Below are positions 44,494 to 54,150 of a stretch of DNA of 64,000 bases, piece by piece. Numbering within the stretch: position 1 is the stretch's first letter; each line of letters opens with the position of its first letter. The translations under genes were made by a program, and so were the position numbers. The stretch lies in contig NZ_CP036261.1 in NCBI RefSeq assembly GCF_007741475.1, positions 5,767,798 through 5,831,797 on the forward strand, given 5' to 3'. This DNA is from Rosistilla ulvae. GTDB lineage: Bacteria > Planctomycetota > Planctomycetia > Pirellulales > Pirellulaceae. The notes beneath the pieces are model-generated. The model saw only the letters and a program-made list of their open reading frames with translations. It did not search any database and was not told where the DNA came from.

Positions 44494-45018
44494 TTAACCT
44501 GCCATGCGGCCGATTCGATTTCCCTTGGGAACCGACATTTCCTGTTGGCTAGGTTGGTACCGGTACTGCATGACGTATGCATCTTCGCTGGTATCGTCGT
44601 AGAAATCGCGAAGCACCGAAACCGCTTTGAAGCCACTGTTGCGGAAGAACAGTTGAGCATCGAGATTGGTTTCACGAACTTCCAACATGATCCGATTGCG
44701 GCGATCGTGCGACAGCTTGCCAACCAACTTACCAATCATCGCTTGGCCGACGCCACGATGACGGACTTCGGGATTGACGGCAAAGTTGAGGATGTGCAAA
44801 CGGTTCTTGTGCAGCTCATAAATCATAAAGCCGACAACACGGTCATCTTCTTCGGCAACCATGCCGATGCAGTTCCGCTGACGCAAGCAGCGAATAAACT
44901 CATCTTCCGACCATGGGAATTCGAAGCTTGCCGCTTCGATGTCGAGAACCGACGGCATATCGCGACGAATCATCCAACGAATATGCACCGTTGTGGCTGA
45001 ACTTTGAGATTGTTCCAT
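44494..45018 (-). CDS. rimI: GNAT acetyltransferase, RimI type
   Basis: 174 residues. AAGGAG lies seven bases before the ATG. RimI acetylates the N-terminal alanine of ribosomal protein S18. Pattern: IRRDMPSVLDIEAASFEFPWSEDEF, VVGFMIYELHKNRLHILNFAV, the acetyl-CoA loop RHRGVGQAMI, then RIMLEVRETNLDAQLFFRNSGFKAV. This closely resembles RimI, with a longer tail. The flanking spacers (44212-44493 and 45019-45301) hold no gene or clear motif. Confidence 0.8.
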   Translation of the reverse strand: MEQSQSSATTVHIRWMIRRDMPSVLDIEAASFEFPWSEDEFIRCLRQRNCIGMVAEEDDRVVGFMIYELHKNRLHILNFAVNPEVRHRGVGQAMIGKLVGKLSHDRRNRIMLEVRETNLDAQLFFRNSGFKAVSVLRDFYDDTSEDAYVMQYRYQPSQQEMSVPKGNRIGRMAG

Positions 45019-45301
45019 TACCGACTCCTTCCTCGGGCGGAGGCTGTGACGCCTTAGTATACATCAACGTAAGACGCGATCCTTCGACGTCTCAAGTCCC
45101 ATTCGTTGACCGAGGGAGGTTATCAGAAGGCCGCCAGAACGCCAAGAGAAATCAGGCCAGATTTTAATTCCAGTTTTCGATGCAATTTGTTCATTTTCAC
45201 TTAGAAATTCAACAAAACTGCTGTTGCGTTAAAACTCACTTTCGGCGTCCCCAGCAAGCTTGCAACGCCTCCGTCGCCCCCGTCCTTCAAACAACCGCCG
45301 C

Positions 45302-45832
45302 TCAACGTTCGGCCGACGGCCGCGCATCGCTGGAACGAGTTTCGTCGCTGACGGCCGGCGTGCTGCGCGGTCCACTCTCCATGCTCGACAGAATTAATCC
45401 GGCGACTAATAGGATCGCTCCCATCACCCGCACACCGCTGGCCGAGCGTTGGGTGAAGCCGGCCAACCCGAAGTGATCCAACGCCAACGACGCGATCGCT
45501 TGCCCGGTCACGATCAATGCGATCCACTGCAAGGCGCCGACGCGGGGAGCGAAGATCATCGACATCGTGACCAGAAAGGCGCCGATCGATCCGCCCAGCC
45601 ATGCCCACCAAGGGAGCGATGACAACGAATCGGTGAACCGCGGCGGAAAGCGGCCGCTGAAAATCGCGATCGCCACCAGCACCAACAGCCCCGAACCAAA
45701 CGAGATGATCGCTGCGTGCAACGGATGCCCCATCTTCCGCGATAGCGTCGCGTTGACACCCGGCTGTGCCGCCAGTCCCGCGCCGCCAATCAACGCCGTG
45801 CATACGATCATCAAATACATCCAACGCGACAA
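45302..45832 (-). CDS. DMT-family membrane protein (YdcZ/DUF606-like)
   Basis: 176 residues with five predicted membrane helices (about 5-22, 35-56, 70-92, 97-117, 128-148) and a charged C-terminal tail. GGAG lies seven bases before the TTG start; ATG at 45820 is the alternative. The pattern LAAQPGVNATLSRKMGHPLHAAIISFGSG and GGSIGAFLVTMSMIFAPRVGA fits the YdcZ/DUF606 branch of drug/metabolite transporters. Substrate unknown. The spacer to 46079 has no gene. Confidence 0.8.
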   Translation of the reverse strand: MSRWMYLMIVCTALIGGAGLAAQPGVNATLSRKMGHPLHAAIISFGSGLLVLVAIAIFSGRFPPRFTDSLSSLPWWAWLGGSIGAFLVTMSMIFAPRVGALQWIALIVTGQAIASLALDHFGLAGFTQRSASGVRVMGAILLVAGLILSSMESGPRSTPAVSDETRSSDARPSAER

Positions 45833-46087
45833 AGGAAGGCTCCATCTAAAGTATGAGGACTTGCGGCTGACCGATCGACCGATTCATGCGACCACGCCCC
45901 GATTCCGCTGGCCCCCATCATCGATCAGCTGTCAGAAACGGTCAACGTGGCGGCGGTTTACCCAATCCCTCGCCCCGATCCGGCTTGACCTTGCCGACGC
46001 GACGGGGGTAATGTGCCGCTGGTAAATAGCATAATGTTTGTCTTGCCATCTTCGCTGCGATAGATTTCCTGGGTAAGGATGCCCGCC

Positions 46088-47845
46088 ATGATAAATGCCA
46101 ATTCGGCCCGTTTCGTTCGACTGGGGCAATCCGCTTTGTGGGGATTGCTGATCGTCGCCAGCTGTGGCTGTCTGAGCCCTTGGATGGGGAAGAAAGACGA
46201 CGCGAGTGAAAACGAGGTCGCGGTTGTCGAAGAACTTTTCGAGAGTGAAAACCGGCCTAAACTGGTTCGCGATGCAACCGTTTCGATGGGTATGAACCCC
46301 GTCAAATTGGAATCGATCGCAATCGTCAATGGCCTGGCAGGCACCGGGGGAATCCCTGAACCATCCCCTCAACGCGATACGATCCTGTCGGAGCTCAAGA
46401 CGCTCAACATCAACGACCCCAATCAATTTCTGGACTCCAATCAATCGGCGATGGTTTCGGTCGAAGCCTTCCTGCCCCCAGGAATCCAGAAAGACGATCC
46501 GATCGATCTGTTTGTTCGGATCAGCACGCGATCGACCGCAACCAGTTTGCGTGGTGGTTGGTTGATGCCCGCCCGTCTACAAGAGGTTCGGTTGTTGAAC
46601 AATCAATTGCGGACCAGCGATATGCTGGCCGTGGGGACCGGGCCGGTGCTGATCCGCAGCGCCTACGAAGCGGGAGACGAGAAGGCGTTGATTCGCGAGG
46701 GAGTGATCCCGTCGGGAGGCCGCAGCACCAAATCGCGCACCGTGGGACTGATCATCCGTCCCGCGTTCCAACACGCTTTCATCTCCGCACAAATTGCCAA
46801 CGACATCAATCGCCGGTTCTTCTTCTTCGATGGAACCAACCGCCGCGGGATCGCCAACGCCAAAGAGGACGACTTCATCGAACTGTCGATCCATCCAACC
46901 TACCACCGCAACATTCCACGGATGATGTCGGTCGTGCAGTCGGTTGCGATCAAAGATTCCATCGACGAACGGCATGTCCGAATCAAAGACCTCACGGCTC
47001 GGTTGACCGAACCATCGACCGCCGCCGCCGCGGCCCTACAACTGGAAGCGATCGGCGACGAAGGGGCGGTGCCGTTGCGAGTGGCCGCGACCGTTGCCAA
47101 TCCCGAGATCCGGTTTTATGCCGCCGAAGCGCTTGCCTACATGGACGACGTCGACGCCATCGACCCGTTGGTCGAACTCGCCAGAACCGAACCTGCGTTC
47201 CGGTACCGATCTCTGTTAGCCCTGAGCATCTTAGAACATCGATTAGCCGCCGAGGGGCTGCGAGAATTGATGGATGAGACGAGCGTTGAAACTCGCTACG
47301 GCGCGTTCCGCAATTTGCGTGAACGTCCCGATCGCGAACTGTTGGTCCCAGGGACCGAGCTGGGAGATGGCTTTTCGTTTTTCCACGTCGCATCGAAAGC
47401 CGAACCACTGGTGGTCGTCAGCACGCTGCGTTACGCCGAAGTCGTCGTCTTTGGCGGCCCGGTGGCGATTCGTCCCCCAAAATATCTGATGGCCGGATCG
47501 GGGATCATGGTTCGCGGCGACGACCAAGGCAAACTGCGAATCAGCCGTTTTCAACCGGGGAAACCAGATGCTCGCAGCACTGGCTCGGCGACCGTTGGCG
47601 GGTTGATCAAAGGAATCGCCGACGTCGGGGGCAACTACAGCGACGTTGTCGAAGTCCTTCGGATCGCCAAAGAGCAGGGAGATCTGGAAGCTCGCTTTGC
47701 GATCGACCCGCTTCCCAAAACGCTCCGCACCTACCATCGCGATACGGATGAAGCCAGCGAAGAATCGAGCTACGCAGAGCTAGCCCCGAGCAATATCGAC
47801 CCCCCGGTCGGCAGCGGCAAAAAAGAAGCTTGGTGGAAGTTTTAA
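46088..47845 (+). CDS. FlgI-like P-ring domain lipoprotein with HEAT repeats
   Basis: 585 residues. ATG 46088 is preferred over 46079 because TAAGG is then correctly spaced. The leader ends VASC, giving a lipid-modified Cys26. Residues about 60-290 resemble the flagellar P-ring protein FlgI: AIVNGLAGTGG, SAMVSVEAFLPPGIQKDDPIDLFVRIS, TSLRGGWLM, DMLAVGTGPVLI. Residues about 310-400 are HEAT-like helices (AAALQLEAIGDEGAVPLRVAA, RFYAAEALAYMDDVDAIDPL). The tail (410-585) is beta-rich and ends in a short acidic, low-complexity stretch. Real FlgI lacks both the lipobox and HEAT repeats, so this is either the planctomycete P ring or a protein borrowing the fold. Confidence 0.75.
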   Translation: MINANSARFVRLGQSALWGLLIVASCGCLSPWMGKKDDASENEVAVVEELFESENRPKLVRDATVSMGMNPVKLESIAIVNGLAGTGGIPEPSPQRDTILSELKTLNINDPNQFLDSNQSAMVSVEAFLPPGIQKDDPIDLFVRISTRSTATSLRGGWLMPARLQEVRLLNNQLRTSDMLAVGTGPVLIRSAYEAGDEKALIREGVIPSGGRSTKSRTVGLIIRPAFQHAFISAQIANDINRRFFFFDGTNRRGIANAKEDDFIELSIHPTYHRNIPRMMSVVQSVAIKDSIDERHVRIKDLTARLTEPSTAAAAALQLEAIGDEGAVPLRVAATVANPEIRFYAAEALAYMDDVDAIDPLVELARTEPAFRYRSLLALSILEHRLAAEGLRELMDETSVETRYGAFRNLRERPDRELLVPGTELGDGFSFFHVASKAEPLVVVSTLRYAEVVVFGGPVAIRPPKYLMAGSGIMVRGDDQGKLRISRFQPGKPDARSTGSATVGGLIKGIADVGGNYSDVVEVLRIAKEQGDLEARFAIDPLPKTLRTYHRDTDEASEESSYAELAPSNIDPPVGSGKKEAWWKF

Positions 47846-47984
47846 CGCCATAGAGTGTCGAAAACCGCGATAAATCCTTCGAAAATGGACCAATTGAGGC
47901 CGACAGACTCCGCTGCTCTAACATAATAATAGACTGAGAGGTGCCTTACCCCTTTCTGCCCGTCGCAAGAACGAACCCCTTCGC

Positions 47985-50900
47985 ATGCTCAAAGCCCTTG
48001 AACTGGCAGGCTTCAAAAGCTTTGCCGACCGAACCCGATTCGATTTCCCCGACGGCATTACCGTCGTCGTGGGTCCGAACGGTTCTGGCAAGTCGAATAT
48101 TGTCGACGGCATCAAATGGGTGCTCGGTTCGCAATCGGCCAAAAGTCTCCGCGGCAAGGACATGTCCGATGTGATCTTCAAGGGATCGCAAAGTCGCAAA
48201 GCGGCTGCATCGGCCGAAGCGACAATCGTCTTCGACAATGCCGCCGGCACGCTGCCAGTCGACGCTCCCGAGGTTCACGTCACACGCCGCGTCTTCCGCA
48301 GCGGCGAGGGCGAGTATCTGATCAATGGCGAACCGTGCCGCTTAAAGGATGTCAAAAATCTGGTCCGCGGTACCGGGATCGGAATCGATGCCTACAGCCT
48401 GATCGAACAGGGCAAAGTCGATCGGATGCTCAACGCCAGCGCCAAGGATCGTCGCGCGATCTTTGAAGAGGCTGCCGGTATCAGCCGTTTCAAAGCGAAG
48501 AAAGTCGAAGCGGCCCGGCGGTTGGCTCGCGTCGATCAGAACTTGGTTCGATTGGGCGACATCGTCGACGAAGTCGCCGCGCGACTCAAAAGCATCAAAA
48601 GCCAGGCGACCAAAGCGGAACGCTATCGGATCCAAAGCACGCGTCTGAAAGAACTGCGGATGCAGGTTGCGTGGACCGATTGGCAAGAGTTCTCGCAATG
48701 CTTGGAACAAACCGACACCGAACTGGCCGAAGCCGAAGCGGCACGCGAGGCGGTGCAAGCGGAACTGGCCAGCGTGACCGAGTCGCGTCAAGAATTGGAG
48801 ATGAGTGTCCAGTCGGTTGCGATGAAAGCGCAAGCGGTCGAAGCCAGCCGAACCGAATCGTCGCGGCGGATCGCATCGCTGGCCGGTCGTCGCGACGCCG
48901 ACACCACCGCTCGTAAAGACATCGAACATTCCTGCGCCGCCCAGCGACGACGGCTACAAGTTCTGCAAGCTCAAGCCGGGACCGCTACGGCGGAACTGAA
49001 ACGCTTGGAGATTCGGCTGCAAGACGCGTTGGAAATGGGAGCTGCCGCGAAGGCGACTGCCGAAGCTGCCGAAGCCGAAAACGCTCGCGTAGGCCAACAT
49101 GTCGATTCCGTCCGCCGCAGCAGCCTGGAAGCCGAACAACAGCATTTGACAGCGCTCCGCCAAGCGAGCGAATTCGATGGCCAGATGCAGCGGTTGAACC
49201 AACAGATCGCCGAAGCTCAACGCAGCGAAAAGGTGCTCGAACAACGGATCTCTGCGCAACAAGCGGTTGTTAAGCGGTTGACCGATGATGCCCAGCGATG
49301 CCAGAAAGTCGTGGCCGATCTCGATACGCAGATCGAAGCGTATGCGGTCCAGATCGATACGATGGAAAACGAATTGGCCGACCGCCGCCGCGTCCTCAAT
49401 CGCCGCCGCGAAGAGATCGCGGCGTTGCAGAGCCGGTTGCACGGGGTCAGCGAACGATTGAACGTGCTGGAAGATTTGCAGCAACGCCACGAAGGAGTCG
49501 AAAACGGTGTCCGAGATGTCTTAGACGCCGCCGCTCGCGACGACTCCGCCCCCCTGGCCAGCTGTCGTGGAATCGTCGCCGATCTGTTCGAAGCCGATGT
49601 TCATGTCGCTCCGTTGATCGATGTTGCCCTCGGTAGCAAGTCGCAGTTTCTAGTCGTCAGCGGCGACGAGCTTCAACACGCGGTCGCCTCGGGCGAAGTC
49701 AAACTGAGCGGTCGCGTGGGGCTGATCCGGATGGACGAATTGCCTAGCGTGCGGCCAGGCGAACGAATCCGCCTGGACGGGCTCAGCGGTATCATCGGCC
49801 GCGCCGACCGAATGGTCAAAGCGAACGAAGTGCTGGAGCCGTTGGTCAGGCATCTGTTATGCACCACGTGGTTGGTCGAATCGCTTGAGATCGCCTTGGG
49901 CCTGAGCCGACTGAGCGGAGCGGGACTACGTTTTGTCACCCGCAACTGCGAACTGCTGGAACGCGACGGCAGCGTCGTGATCGGCCCGGCTCGAGCGGCC
50001 GCCGGTTTGGTCAGCCGCCGCAGCGAACTCGCCTCGGCTCGCAAAGAACAACAAACCTATCGCTACCAGCTGGAAGAATCGGACAAGGAAGCGTCGCGAT
50101 TGGCGGCCAACGTCGAACAACGTGACGCCGAACTGCACCAGATCATCACCAAGCACCGCGACGCAGTCACCCAGCGAGCCGCCTCGGGTGCCACGCTGAC
50201 CGCGGCGACCGATGCCTTGGACGCGCAAGTCCATGCGTTGCGATCGTTGACCGAAGAAGCCGAATCGATCCACCGGACCCACAACGAAAGTCAGGTCGAA
50301 TTGGTGGAAGTGCGGCAGGCGTTGGCCGGTTGTCGGCAACGGGCCCAGCGGTACGAGAGCCAGCAGGAAGAGTACAAGCAGACCTTGCAGGCGGCTCAAG
50401 AAGAAGAGCGTCAAGCTTCCGATGCGTTGATGAAAGCGAACGTCGAACTGGCCCGCAGCGAACAGCGCAGCGAGGCGTTGGAAACGGCGATCGGCCAAGT
50501 CCGCCGCGACCAAGGCGAACGCCGCGAGGCTGTCGATGAAGTTCGACAACGGTTGGATGCGGAACTGCAACGCCAGAAAGATCTCGATCGCCGAATGCTC
50601 GACGCGTCTTCGGAATTGAACGAACTGTATCTGCTGGAACAGACCGATGGCGCGGCGCTCAAGCAGCTTGCGGCGGAAGTCAGTGGCGTGCGGGTCAACA
50701 TCGCAGCCAAGCAAAAAGAGATCGATGCGGTTCAAAAGCGGGTCAACAAAGCGGCCGAACAGGTCCACGCGATCCAACGCCGACGCGACACCGCCGACGT
50801 CCAGCGAGCAAACCTAGCCCAGCGGTTGCTGGACGACTACGAGATCAATCTCGCCGAAGTGCCGATCCCCGAAGACTTCGAACCACCCGAAGATCGCAAA

Positions 50901-51605
50901 GCGGTGGAACAGGAGATCACCACGCTGCGCCAACAGGTGCAGAAATCGGGATCGGTCAACATGGAAGCGCTCGAAGAACTGGAAGAGTTGCAAGAGCGTT
51001 ACGACATGCTGCACGGTCAGTATCAAGACTTGACCGCGGCCAAGGCGTCGCTGGAACGGATCGTTAACAAGATCAACGCCGATTCGCGGCGACTGTTCCT
51101 CGACACGCTGGAAGCGATTCGGACCAACTTCCAAACACTGTATCGTCGCTCGTTTGGCGGCGGTAGCGCCGACCTGATCCTCGAAGAAGGGGCCGATCCG
51201 TTGGAAGCCGGTGTCGAGATCATCGCAACTCCGCCAGGCAAGCCAACGTTCAGCAACACGCTGCTCTCGGGTGGTGAAAAGGCGCTCACAGCCGTTGCGC
51301 TGCTGATGTCGATCTTCAAATACCGCCCCAGCCCGTTCTGCGTGTTGGACGAGGTCGACGCACCGTTCGACGAAGCGAATATCGGCCGTTTTGTCAGCGT
51401 GTTGCAGGAGTTTCTCGAGCACAGCAAGTTTGTCGTCGTCACCCACTCCAAAAAGACGATGACCGCCGCGCACACGTTGTACGGCGTCACGATGCAGGAA
51501 TCGGGCGTTTCGACACGCGTCTCGGTTCGCTTCGAAGATGTCAGCGAGGACGGACACATCAGCGAAGATGCTGTCAAACGATCGAAAAACGACGAAGCTG
51601 CTTAA
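47985..51605 (+). CDS. smc: Chromosome segregation protein SMC
   Basis: 1206-residue condensin ATPase that organises and segregates the chromosome. N-terminal head: LELAGFKSFADRTRFDF and Walker A GPNGSGKSN. Long coiled coils (about 170-500 and 680-1020) flank the hinge (about 510-660, SCRGIVADLFEADVHVAPLIDVALGSKSQFLVV). The C-terminal head has the signature LLSGGEKALTAVALLMSIF followed by Walker B FCVLDEVDAPFDEANIGRF. Length is normal. The gene starts 139 bases after the FlgI-like gene; an AT-rich TAACATAATAATAGA just before may be its promoter. Confidence 0.97.
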   Translation: MLKALELAGFKSFADRTRFDFPDGITVVVGPNGSGKSNIVDGIKWVLGSQSAKSLRGKDMSDVIFKGSQSRKAAASAEATIVFDNAAGTLPVDAPEVHVTRRVFRSGEGEYLINGEPCRLKDVKNLVRGTGIGIDAYSLIEQGKVDRMLNASAKDRRAIFEEAAGISRFKAKKVEAARRLARVDQNLVRLGDIVDEVAARLKSIKSQATKAERYRIQSTRLKELRMQVAWTDWQEFSQCLEQTDTELAEAEAAREAVQAELASVTESRQELEMSVQSVAMKAQAVEASRTESSRRIASLAGRRDADTTARKDIEHSCAAQRRRLQVLQAQAGTATAELKRLEIRLQDALEMGAAAKATAEAAEAENARVGQHVDSVRRSSLEAEQQHLTALRQASEFDGQMQRLNQQIAEAQRSEKVLEQRISAQQAVVKRLTDDAQRCQKVVADLDTQIEAYAVQIDTMENELADRRRVLNRRREEIAALQSRLHGVSERLNVLEDLQQRHEGVENGVRDVLDAAARDDSAPLASCRGIVADLFEADVHVAPLIDVALGSKSQFLVVSGDELQHAVASGEVKLSGRVGLIRMDELPSVRPGERIRLDGLSGIIGRADRMVKANEVLEPLVRHLLCTTWLVESLEIALGLSRLSGAGLRFVTRNCELLERDGSVVIGPARAAAGLVSRRSELASARKEQQTYRYQLEESDKEASRLAANVEQRDAELHQIITKHRDAVTQRAASGATLTAATDALDAQVHALRSLTEEAESIHRTHNESQVELVEVRQALAGCRQRAQRYESQQEEYKQTLQAAQEEERQASDALMKANVELARSEQRSEALETAIGQVRRDQGERREAVDEVRQRLDAELQRQKDLDRRMLDASSELNELYLLEQTDGAALKQLAAEVSGVRVNIAAKQKEIDAVQKRVNKAAEQVHAIQRRRDTADVQRANLAQRLLDDYEINLAEVPIPEDFEPPEDRKAVEQEITTLRQQVQKSGSVNMEALEELEELQERYDMLHGQYQDLTAAKASLERIVNKINADSRRLFLDTLEAIRTNFQTLYRRSFGGGSADLILEEGADPLEAGVEIIATPPGKPTFSNTLLSGGEKALTAVALLMSIFKYRPSPFCVLDEVDAPFDEANIGRFVSVLQEFLEHSKFVVVTHSKKTMTAAHTLYGVTMQESGVSTRVSVRFEDVSEDGHISEDAVKRSKNDEAA

Positions 51606-51715
51606 ACGAGTTCGCAATCCAGGTCCAACTCCCCCCCGATCCGCTAAGCTGGCACGGCATCGCAACCAGCACTCCAGGCTACACCGATTCACCAGTTCGG
51701 CCGAACATCGTCTTT

Positions 51716-54034
51716 ATGGGATTCCTTAACGTCACGCTGTTGTTCGGACTCGCCGCAGCCGCGATTCCGATCGCCCTGCACCTGCTGGGACGACGCGAAC
51801 CGCAGCGGCTGGAATTTCCCGCCCTGCGATTTCTCACCCAGCGGATCGAAACCAATCGCCGCCGGATGCGTGTCCGGCACTGGTCGCTGCTGCTGCTCCG
51901 CGTGCTGGCTCTGGCCGGGCTCGCGTTGGCCCTCGCCCAACCGCACGTCCCGAGTGCTCGCGGCGGCACATGGCTTTCGGTCGGCATCATCGCCGTTTTG
52001 GGAATGGCCACCGCCGCGATGGCAGCTTGGGCATTTGCTCAGCAGAAATCGCTGCGATTTGTGCTCCCGATGGCGATCGCTGGCGGCCTGTTATTACTCG
52101 GAGCGACCATCTGGGGCGCCGCCGTCGCGGCGACCGAAAAGGGACCGGTCGTCAACACACAGCGTCCCTCGGCGGTTGCGATCGTGGTCGACAATTCGGT
52201 GCGGATGACCTATCAAACCGATGACGGATCTCGGCTGGAAATCGCTCGCCAATGGGCCGGGTGGATCGTCGATCACTACACCGACACGAGCACTCTGGCG
52301 ATTCTCGACCGCAGCGTCAAACCGAGGGTCGCCGCGATCGATCTCGCGGCGGCGCGGCGGGCGATCCGGCGGCTGGAACCGTTACAAGTCCCGCAGCCTT
52401 TGGAACAGCAGATCGAAGCCGCCGCGGCGATTGTCGCCAACAGCCCCTTCGAGCAGCGCGTCGTCTATGTGATCACCGACCGAACCGCCGCCAGCTGGAA
52501 CCGATCGGCAACGCTCTCCCTGCCTGAAGGCGTCGACCTACAAGTCATCGATGTCGGTTCGGACGTCGCCCAAAATCGTACCCTCGGCGACGTGCAGGTC
52601 GCTTCGGAATCGGTAGCTCGCGGGATCCCGGTGCCGGTGCAAACCCAAGTCGCCAGCGTCGGAGATTTCCCGTCGGGGCAGGTCTCGGTCGAACTGCGGT
52701 TGTACGATCGCGATCCGACGCTCCCCGTCCTGCGCGATGGAAAAACAGTCTTTCCCGAGGCGCGGGTGATCGATCGCCAGCGAGCCACGATCGCCGATCC
52801 GGCTCGCAGCGACATCACGCTGTCGCTGCCGCCGCTGGAACCGGGAGTCCATCATGCCGAGATCGCGCTCAGCGAAACCGATGCATTGCCGATCGACAAC
52901 ACGCGTTATCTGACGATCGCCGTGAATCAACCGCCGCGTGCCCTGCTGGTTTCCAACAACGCCAATGAGCGACGTGTCATCGAACAGGCGTTGGCGTTGC
53001 CGGGTGTCAGTGGCAGCGGCAGCGTCGACTACGACGTCGATGGAATCGCGATGTCCGACCTGCTGCAAACGACACTTTCCGATTACCGCGTGATCGGTCT
53101 GCTGGATCCTCCGCGACTGTCGACAGCGCAACAAGACCTGCTGACGGCGTGGACTCAGCAAGGTGGCAAGCTGTGGGTCAGCTTGGGCCCTGCTTGGGAA
53201 GAGCAAGAAGAACAAACCGATGACGATCCGTTGATCGGTCGCGTGGTCCGGCAGTGGCGAGTCCCCGAACCGGGACACTGGATCGATACGCAGGGGAGCG
53301 GCCATCCGGCGCTACGACCGTTTGCCGCCGTCGCGGGCAACGTTCCCTGGCAACTGTACCCGATCTATCGCTACTGGCAGATCGATCGCCAAGAGAGTGA
53401 CGTCGTGATCGCTCGATACACCGATACTCAGCACCCCGCGATGATCGATCGAGCCATCGGGGCGGGGCGGTTGTTGATGTTCACGACTCCGCTGCCCGGA
53501 ATCGACGGCCCGGGGCGGCGTTGGAACGAACTGTTCAGCACCAGCGAAGAGTATTGGCCGGCGTTTCTGTTGGTTCGTGGCGCGTTTGACTATTTGGCCG
53601 ATCGCGACCCGGGAACACTCAACGTTCGCGTCGGCCAGCCGGTAGGACTGAAGACAGCCGATGGAGCGCCGCATCGGTATCAGTTGTTCGCTGGTTCCGC
53701 AGCCCCCGTCGTCGTCGAATCAAGCGGCAGCCAAGTTGCCCCCGGGCCGGCCGCCGTCGCAGGAAACTACTGGTTGCGCAGCAGCGGCGAAACCCTCGGT
53801 TACAGCGTCAACCTGGCTCCCGCCGAAACCGACCTGCAGCGAATCTCGACCGACGACCTGACCGCGATCCTCGGCGCCGACCGCTACAAATTGGTCACCG
53901 AGCGAGAACAGATCGATTGGTCGGCGACAACGGGTTCCAACGCCCAACCCTTCTACGCCCAGATGATGCTGTTGGTCTGCGGCGTGTTTGTCCTGGAACA
54001 AATCCTGGCCAATCGCTTCTACGCGGCCAAATAG
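51716..54034 (+). CDS. BatA-like membrane protein (aerotolerance N-terminal domain)
   Basis: 772 residues. The N-terminal helix and motif (FLNVTLLFGLAAAAIPIALHLLGRREPQRLEFPALRFL) are those of the BatA/aerotolerance regulator family with its double-membrane N-terminus. Further helices follow at about 58-78, 82-104 and 113-135. The large periplasmic part (about 150-740) contains a VWA-like start (VAIVVDNSVRM) and a glutamine amidotransferase-like segment (YRVIGLLDPPRL...GKLWVSLGP). A C-terminal helix (about 745-762) closes it. Planctomycete genomes often carry these beside MoxR/VWA genes; none is adjacent here. Confidence 0.85.
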   Translation: MGFLNVTLLFGLAAAAIPIALHLLGRREPQRLEFPALRFLTQRIETNRRRMRVRHWSLLLLRVLALAGLALALAQPHVPSARGGTWLSVGIIAVLGMATAAMAAWAFAQQKSLRFVLPMAIAGGLLLLGATIWGAAVAATEKGPVVNTQRPSAVAIVVDNSVRMTYQTDDGSRLEIARQWAGWIVDHYTDTSTLAILDRSVKPRVAAIDLAAARRAIRRLEPLQVPQPLEQQIEAAAAIVANSPFEQRVVYVITDRTAASWNRSATLSLPEGVDLQVIDVGSDVAQNRTLGDVQVASESVARGIPVPVQTQVASVGDFPSGQVSVELRLYDRDPTLPVLRDGKTVFPEARVIDRQRATIADPARSDITLSLPPLEPGVHHAEIALSETDALPIDNTRYLTIAVNQPPRALLVSNNANERRVIEQALALPGVSGSGSVDYDVDGIAMSDLLQTTLSDYRVIGLLDPPRLSTAQQDLLTAWTQQGGKLWVSLGPAWEEQEEQTDDDPLIGRVVRQWRVPEPGHWIDTQGSGHPALRPFAAVAGNVPWQLYPIYRYWQIDRQESDVVIARYTDTQHPAMIDRAIGAGRLLMFTTPLPGIDGPGRRWNELFSTSEEYWPAFLLVRGAFDYLADRDPGTLNVRVGQPVGLKTADGAPHRYQLFAGSAAPVVVESSGSQVAPGPAAVAGNYWLRSSGETLGYSVNLAPAETDLQRISTDDLTAILGADRYKLVTEREQIDWSATTGSNAQPFYAQMMLLVCGVFVLEQILANRFYAAK

Positions 54035-54041
54035 CTAGAAA

Positions 54042-54073
54042 AACCGCCCCCTCACACCACGCCGGGGGGGGTT
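54042..54073 (+). terminator. Terminator-like hairpin after BatA-like gene
   Basis: AACC-G-CCCCC (54042-54051) pairs with GGGGG...GGTT (54064-54073) around a 12-base loop, followed nine bases later by CTTTTTG. Imperfect but well placed, seven bases after the stop. Confidence 0.4.
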
Positions 54074-54150
54074 CTGCCAACTTTTTGCTTGGTCGATGCG
54101 AGGTTCGTGTTTAGCATGAATCGAATCCATCCGTTCAGGCAGGGGCAGCA

